64,000 nt of DNA, from NCBI GenBank assembly GCA_902536935.1, contig CACAZM010000002.1, positions 1 through 64,000 of the forward strand, in the 5' to 3' direction. A program made the translations under genes and the position numbers. Source of the DNA: an uncultured Bacteroidota bacterium (GTDB lineage: Bacteria > Bacteroidota > Bacteroidia > Flavobacteriales > Flavobacteriaceae). The notes beneath the pieces are model-generated. The model did not search any database and was not told where the DNA came from. It saw nothing but the letters and a program-made list of their open reading frames with translations. Positions within the stretch are counted from its first letter, which is position 1. Each line of letters begins with the position of its first letter. Shown here one piece after another: positions 29,701 through 38,700 of this stretch.

Positions 29701-32700
29701 CATTTATTGACTCATCTACAGTATCTATTTTACGCGGAGATATAAATTCTGATGGGGTGGAGGAATATGCAACCGAGTTTTGTGCTTCTTCAGACTATAG
29801 TTTCACTGATGATCAAATTATTGATGGTCAGGCAGACACTTATAGCTGGACAACCAGTGGGGATGGAACATTTTCTGCAGCTGACGAAAAAGCACCCACA
29901 TATACACCCGGTGATTTTGATAAATCAAGTGGGACAGTGACTTTAACTCTCACTGTTGCTGATGCAGCTGGCTGTACAACGGACTCAGATAGTATTACTA
30001 TTTCTGTAATTGCTGAGCCAACATTAGACTTATCAGCATCTGCTTCATCTGTCTGTTTTGGTAGTGATGTGCAGTTAACAGCAATTGCTCAAAATTATAG
30101 TTCAATAAATTGGCAAATTACTAGCGGTACTGGTCTGATAATTTCTGGGGGCAACACACTAACCCCAATTTATCAGCCATCCTCAGATAGTGACACTGTT
30201 GTTCTAGAAGCCACGGTCATTGGTCAAAATCCATGTACAGAATCTGTAACAGAAAGTATCACTATTCAAGTAACGCCAAATCCAGAAATAACAAATTTCC
30301 CAACAGATTATGAAATATGTTTTGATGAAAATATTCCTGTTAATGGTGTAACAACAACTGGGGTTGAGTCAAGTGTGGAATGGACCTCTGATGGGGACGG
30401 TACTTTTGACAATACTTCTTCTCTAAACCCAAGTTACTTCCCATCGTCAACTGATATTGCAAATGGATCTGTTACGTTAACGATGCGAGCGATTGCTGAT
30501 AGCCCATGTAGCAGTGCAGTTGATGATACTGCTTCATTTGTGGTTACTTTAACCCCAGCACCAATAATAACAATGTCAATATCTGACACAGTATGTGAAG
30601 ACAGTAATTATTTCGTTTCAGACGTCAGTGTAGAAAATGTAGTTTCCTACGCTTGGACTGCAGTTGGAGATGGAACATTCCAAGATACAAACACCCTGAC
30701 TCCTACATATTTACCTGGAACAAATGATTTGGCTGCAGGTACTTTCACACTGACATTAACTGCCCAAGGAAATGGTATTTGCCCAGAAGTAATTGCTACT
30801 AAAGAAGTAACAATAATTCCAACTCCGATTATCGAATTGGGGGTTGATACAGCTGATTATTGTACCTCACCAGATCCAAACAGTTTTGATAACCCGATTA
30901 CCATAGCCGCACAAACCATACAGAATGTTAGTGCAATAGAGTGGAGGACTTCGAGTGATCCAACTGACCCAACAGCTCAGATAAATCTAAATAGTGATAA
31001 TTCTGCTACTTATTATCCATCTCAGCAAGATTACGATAATGGACAGGTAACCATTACTCTAGTAGGTTTCCCAATAGACCCGTGCGCTGATTTAGTTGAG
31101 GATAGTTTGATTTTATCATTTGCAGAGCCACCAGCAGTGGACGCTGGTCCTGATCAAACAGTTTGCGAGGATATTGCAGATGTACAACTTAATGGTACAG
31201 CGTCACAATACGATACCATCACTTGGACAACATCCGGTAACGGAACATTTACTGGAAATAACAATAACATTGAAGATCCAATTTATATTCCAAGTATACA
31301 AGATTTGGAAGCTGGATCAGTAACCCTCACGGCAACTGCTATTGGAGATATCAATTGTACCAATGCAGCTGATGATGTGGTCATTACATTTGCAAGAAAT
31401 CCTCAGGTTGATGTGGGTGTTGATCTTAGTTTATGTGAGGGCGATGTAGTCAACTTTAATGATGTAACTGTGGTAGTAGGAACATATTCCTCATTATCAT
31501 GGGTAACAACCAATGGTTTAGGCACCTTAAGCGGTGAGCAAACATTAACTCCGAGCTATACACCAGCACCTGGAGAAACAGGTCAAATTGACTTTGTGTT
31601 AACGGTTCAGCCTCAAGCCCCTTGTACTACAGCTGAAATTGTTACAAAATCTGTTATATATGTAAGTCAAGCATCTGCCGATGCAGGGCCCGATTTAGAG
31701 GCTTGTCAAGCTGATGGTGACATCACAATCGCAGGAGCAAGTGTTGCCAACAGTGAAGGACCCACCTGGAGTGTAATCACTGGTAGTGGGTTACTTGTCA
31801 ATCAAAATGACATTTCTCCGACTTATACCCCTTCCAACCAAGATTGGGTCAATGGCCAAGTGATTTTGAGGTTAACCGCTAATGCAAATCCAGGCTGTTC
31901 CGATGTCTCGGATGATTTGGTTATTTCCTTAACTCCAAGCCCAATTGTTGATGCTGGAATTGATGTAAGTGTGTGTAATAATAGTTTATATACTACCACA
32001 ACTGCTTCTGTTCAATATGCCGACAATTTTGCATGGTCAACACCTGATGGAACAGGAACACTTACTTCTTCCGCTAATGACACAGTTGCGATCTACACAC
32101 CTGGCGCTGATGAGTCTGGAATCGTTACACTTGTCCTAACTGCTCAATCAAATGGTTCATGTACCGAAGTCGTTACAGATGAAATTCTTCTTACGATTAA
32201 TCCTGCACCAACTGCAGATGCAGGTGTTGATCAAACCCTTTGTACATCAAATAACGAAATTGTATTATCTGGGGCTGTAACCAATGAAGCAAGTTTTGCT
32301 TGGACTGCAAACCTTGCTGATGGGTCTGCTGGCTCAGGAACATTTACCCCAAATAATGATGTGAGTACAACTTATAATCCATCACCAACTGATATTGCAA
32401 GTGGTTCTGTTATATTGAGTTTAACAGCAGTTGGACTTGACGGATGTATAGACTTTACCGACAGTATGGTAGTTAGTTTTGAACCTCAGCCAATTGTAGA
32501 TGCTGGTACAGATGCTTCAATTTGTGAAGGTGAGTCATATGATTTGACAAATTCCTCACCTAGCTATTCATATGGTGTCAGTCCGGAATGGACAATCATT
32601 GGAGGTGATGGGAATTTTAGCGGTAACATTAATAGCAATATTCTTGAGCCTGTTTATACACCTGGACCACAAGACATTATTGATGGTGCTGTTACTTTAC

Positions 32701-35700
32701 GATTAACGCTTGACCCAATTGATCCTTGTACAGAGTCAATAAGTGATGATGTGGTTATTCTAATATCATCAGCACCAACAGTCAGTGTAATTAACAGCTT
32801 TGACATCTGTGAAGGGCCATTCACTGTTACAGGAACAACAGTAGAAAATGCTGGTTTGGTTGAATGGTCAATCGTAGATGGTCAAGGTTCACTTGCTTTT
32901 GAGAATCAAATCGAACCTATATACACTACCAATCCAGCCGATGTAGGTGCTTTAGGACCCGTTATTCTAAAGGTTGAGATCTTTGGAATAAATGGATGCA
33001 ATACTACTTCAGCATCAGAATTTGTTACTTTGAACATAAGCCCTGCTGGTGAATTAGATGCTGGACCTGACATGACTATTTGTGAGGACTCAACAACATA
33101 TACTTTTTCAAATGGTGCCTCTTCTTCAAATGTTCAAAATATTCAGTGGACACATAACGGCCTTGGTTCTATTACAAACGGACAAGGTTCACTCATCCCG
33201 ACTTATACTCCAGCAAGTGGAGAAACCGGTACAATTACTTTTACGGTTACTGCAGATGAAATAACTCCTTGTGTAAATTCTTTAACAGATACTGTTAGTC
33301 TTACAATTATTGAAAAGCCTACTGCTGAGGCAGGAGAAAGTTATACAACATGCGCTGGTCCAATCAACTTAAACGGAGTTGTAGGGGGTGATGTAGATAG
33401 TATTCAATGGTCAGGGGGGAATGGCTTGTTTGATGATCCAACAACTGGAGCAAATGTATCTTCAAATCTAATTACAACTTATTACCCAAGCGTAGAAGAA
33501 ATTGGACAAGGTTTTGTGAGTCTTATATTAACTGCTAATCCTGTTGCTCCATGTAGTCCAGCATATTCAGATCTTGTAACCATCTATTTTGAAGATGCAC
33601 CACAGGTAAATGCAGGGCCTGTTAATGCTTCAATTTGTGAGGGGGATACTTATCAATTAGACCAAGCAATTGCATCTAACTTTACTTCATTCACCTGGAC
33701 AACTTCTGGATCTGGTACCTTCTCACCTACAGAGCAAACACTACAACCAGTTTATATTCCTTCGGAGACTGATGTTGTCAACGGAGTTGTTACTCTTCGA
33801 TTGACTGCTACTGGCAACAGTGATTGTGCTGATTCATTTGATGAATTAGAATTAATAATTGACAAACAGCCTAGTGTTGTTATTTCAGAAACAACTTTAG
33901 AGCATTGTGAAACACAACCTCTAATTTTAAGTAATGTGACTGCTTTACATTACGATCCTAATACAGTTCAATGGGTTTCGAGTTCAGGTGCTGACGGATA
34001 CTTTACTGACGACACAGCACTTAATCCCGAATATATTCCTGGGCCTAATGATCTTGCCAATGGGGTGACACTAACTATTTCTCTTAGTGGCGAAGAATTT
34101 AGAGCTTGTAGCGATCAACTTGCTACAGACTCAATTGATGTGATCTTCTCGCCAGCGCCAATTGTTGATGCTGGTCTTGACCTAGAAATATGCGAAGGCA
34201 TTTCAGAAATTTCTTTATCGACAGCATCTACAAGCCAGACAACTTCGCTAATGTGGACCACAACAGGAACAGGTACATTTGATGATGCTTCTAGTTTAAA
34301 TGCACGGTACATTCCTAGTACTCTTGATTTCTCTTTAGGTACAGTAACCCTTACTCTAACTGGATACAATGAAGGAGTTTGCAGTCAGAACTCAGATACC
34401 ATGACTTTGACACTAACTCAAGATGTCGTAATTATTACATCTCAAGATTACTTTACATTTTGTGATAGTGAAACTGTCATTCCTATTACTGGTATCAGTC
34501 TTTTAAATGTAGATACCACTGCAGGTTCACCAAACGTGGAATGGTCGATTATTACAGGCCAAGGGACATGGCAAAACTCGAATACAGAGGTTAATCCTAC
34601 GTATATTCCTGGAGGTAATGACTATTCAACTGGAGTAACATTGTTATTGACTGCTTTTGGTGAAGGAGATTGTAATTTTATTGACACCCAAGAAATTAAC
34701 ATAGAATTTGAACCAGAAATCATTGTCAATGCAGGTACAGGCGGTACGATTTGTGAGGGACAAGATTTTCAAGTGTTTGGCGCGCAGGTATTTGGAACCA
34801 CAGAATACTCATGGACTACTTCAGGTGATGGATTCTTCAACAACGCAAATCTTGTAAATCCAATATATACACCTGGTCCGCTAGATGAAGAAAATGGATA
34901 TATAACCCCAGTTACATTAACTTTAACAGCAACTGGAAATGGAAGTTGCCCAGGGAAGTCAGAGTCTATCCAACTTCTTGTAGAGCCAAGCATAAGCGTT
35001 TTTGCTGGGGATGATGTTACAATTTGTACCGATCAGGTTTTTTATACGATTTCTGATGCCTCAACAAATAAAACGAATCCAGTCGTTACTTGGACAACGC
35101 TTAGTGGAAGTCAAGCCGGATTTGTCGATCCAACTACAGTCAATACATCTTACCAACCACTACAAGAAGATTATGATCGAGGCTATGTCACACTAATACT
35201 AAGAGGTGCTGGTTCAGGAAACTGTACAAATAGCATTCAGGATACGATGACAATTTTCTTATCTGAGGCCATTGATGCCTTTGCCGGTGAGGTTGATAGT
35301 GTCTGTTATCCTGAGAGTTATATTGTACAAGATGCTGTTATTAATAGCAGTCAAGACAGTTATTCTTCATACTCATGGACGATTATAGATGGGGCAGGAC
35401 AGCTCCTCAATCCAAATTCCTTGACTCCTGAATATGTACCGAGCGTATTAGATAAAACCAATCCAAATGGTGTTCGTCTGGGCTTAAATATTATTCCGTC
35501 AAATACAGGTAACTTTAGCTGTACACCACCTCCGCCATTTATTAAAGTAATTTATATATCTGAAGATTTGGTGGGTACAGGTTCAATTTCAGGAAACACT
35601 ATAGCTTGCGAAGGTACTTCGAGCACTTATTCTGTAACAGGCTTAACGGGAGCTGTAGATTATCAATGGGACATACCAACAGGAGCAACAATTGTTTCTG

Positions 35701-38700
35701 GTGATGGAACATCCACTATACTCGTATCATTTGATGAATTTAGTCAAGATGAAAATTCTGAAATAACAGTATTAGCATCAAATAATTGCCCAGGGCAGAT
35801 ACAGTTCATGACACTTCCAATTGAAATCCAAGCAGATCCAGAACTTATTTTAACTTCTGCTAATGAATCAAATCAAGTATTGTGTTTTAATGATAATTTA
35901 AACCCAATCGAATATATCTTTGCTGGCGGAACGGATGATAGCCAAATTTCAATTGCTTGGTCTGTTGGAGGTGTAAACGTGTCTGCTCCACAAGGAATTA
36001 CAACCACTGTAACAGCTAATTCTTTCACTATATCTGGGGTTGCTAATGAAAACCTTACTTCTGATACAGTTTATTCTTATGAACTTACAGCCTCTGTTAG
36101 TGGATGCACAACACTCACAGTTGTTGAGTCAGGATCAATCACATTATCTGCTAGCCCATCGCTTGTAATTCAAGATCCAGCTACTAATAATCAGACTTTC
36201 TGTGAGGGAATACCAATTGCAGATATTGAATATACACTAGAAAATGGTGCTGATAATGTACAGTTTCAATGGACAAGTCAGTATGTACCTAATGGCTTAA
36301 CCCAAACCCTATCTTCTGGTATTTATTCAATAACAGGGTTACCTGATGCACAAGCAGCCACAAGCGTTTATACATATCAAATCATCCCTGTTAATTCAGT
36401 TACAGGTTGTGTAGGAGCGCCAACCACTGGCTCAATAACAGTAAATGCATTGTCAAGCTTAGTCTCGATTAATCCTGGGTCTGAAAGCCAATCGGTGTGT
36501 GAAGGAAACCCGATAACACCTATCGAATACAGCGTGGGCAATGCTGTTTCAGGAATTAATCTGACTTGGACAAGAGACGGTACTTCAATAACAGGAAACC
36601 CACCTGGAATCGGATATAACCTCAACGCCGGTCAGCTAGTTATTGGAGGAAATGTTACAGAAAATATTACAGCGACAACAACCTACAGCTATAATATTCA
36701 GACCTCTGGCGGATTATGCGGTAGTGGTAATGTAAATGGTACGATTGTAGTTAATCCAGGGCCGAGAATTGAATTGGCAGCTTCAACTGTTGGTTCTCTG
36801 ACTCAAATTAGATGTGAGGGTGATAATATTGATGATATTGTTATAAACTTACTTGATGGTGCATCCAGTCCAGGTGTAACTGGTTTACCAGCTGGTGTTA
36901 GTTATTTCTATGATTCAGTTGCCAATACATTGACCATTTCAGGAACCCTTGATGCGAGTAATCCTAATGATAATTATAATTACACAGTTACAGCGAGTGG
37001 CTCGTCAGGTGGTTGTTCAGCATCAATCTCAGGTGTTTTAACCATTAGTCGTGAAGATGTACTGACTCCTATGTCAGAGATTTCACAGTCTGTTTGTGAA
37101 GGAGAGGAAATTGATCTGATTCGATACGATTACTCAGGTGGTGCGGTAGGAGTAACCCTTTCTTGGATGATCAATGGGGTACCATCTGCTACTACACCAT
37201 CAGGGCTTGTGGTTAGCAATGCTGACGGGATACTAACAATTTCAGGTACTCCGTCTACCAATATAACCACATCTTCAGAGTTAGGTTATACTGTTACCAC
37301 GACAAATAGTGGTTGTACGCCTGCAAAAGAGTACACAGGCACAATAAGTATTTCACCTCAACCAATACTTTTGATCAACAGTGGCACAAATACACAAACG
37401 ATATGTGAGGGTGTAGCCATGACGGATATTGTTATTGACGCTGCACAAGGAGCCAATAATGCAATTATTTCTTGGGATGTACAGCCCCCAGGAATCCTTG
37501 GGCAATTTGATGCAACGACAGCACAATTCACAATTTCCGGTACGCCATCTGGCATTAATGATGACACTACATATAACTATAGTGTAAAAGCTATAAACTC
37601 TATTGATAGCTGTGAATCAGATACCTTTACAGGAAGCATAACGGTTCTCAATGGACATACTTTACAATTGCTTTCAGGTTCTTCTTCTGTGAATCAGACA
37701 TTTTGTGAGGGTGAAGAACTGCCATTCCCAGTTTCTTATGAATTTGGTGGAGGTGCTCTCGCAGCCCGCGTATTGGGTCTGCCACCCGGATTGAATTGGT
37801 CGATTACAGACAATCGAATAACAATTTCTGGTACACCTACTGTAAACGTCAGTGCGACATCAACTAATACATATACATACACAGTAGAAACTATAGGCGC
37901 ATCTTGTACATCGATAACAGAAACAGGCGTGATTGATCTAGTGCCCAATCCATTGATTCAACTGATTGGTGGATTGAATACACAATCCGTTTGTGAGGAT
38001 GAAGCGATAGTTGATATTGTTTACAATACAATAGATGGTGCTGAAAATGTTGACTTGACTTGGGACTCACAACCCAATGGAATTTATGGTCAATTTGATT
38101 CGACTACCAATCAGTTTACAATTACTGGAACACCTACTGGACTGGTGGAAGACAAAGTATATAACTACACAATACAAGCTGTTAATTTATCAAACAATTG
38201 TGTTTCATCAGAACTGACAGGTTCAATATCCGTGCAAAACGGACATGATTTAAAACTTCTTTCGGGATCTACTTCAACCAATCAAAGTTTGTGTGAAGGT
38301 CTCGAACTCTCACAAGATATTGTCTATGAATTTAGTGGTGGTGCAAACTCTGCTCGAGTTCTTGGACTACCACCAGGAATAGGATGGACAGTTACTGGTA
38401 ATGTGATTACGATTTCAGGGTCTGCATCAGAAAATGTCACATCTCAAACGGATTATATATTTACTGTTGAAACACTTGGAAACAATTGTTTATCAGCTTC
38501 TTTGACCGGTCAGATTACAATTAATCCAGACGCAGAAATTACTTTATCTACACCGTCGTCAACAGCAAATCAGTTTATCTGTGAGGGAGAATCTATTGAT
38601 CCAATCACTTATACTTTCGGCGGGGGAACCGTAGATGCCGTACCATCTGGATTACCTCCTGGAATTACCGGAATCTATAATTCTTCGACACGTATCATGA

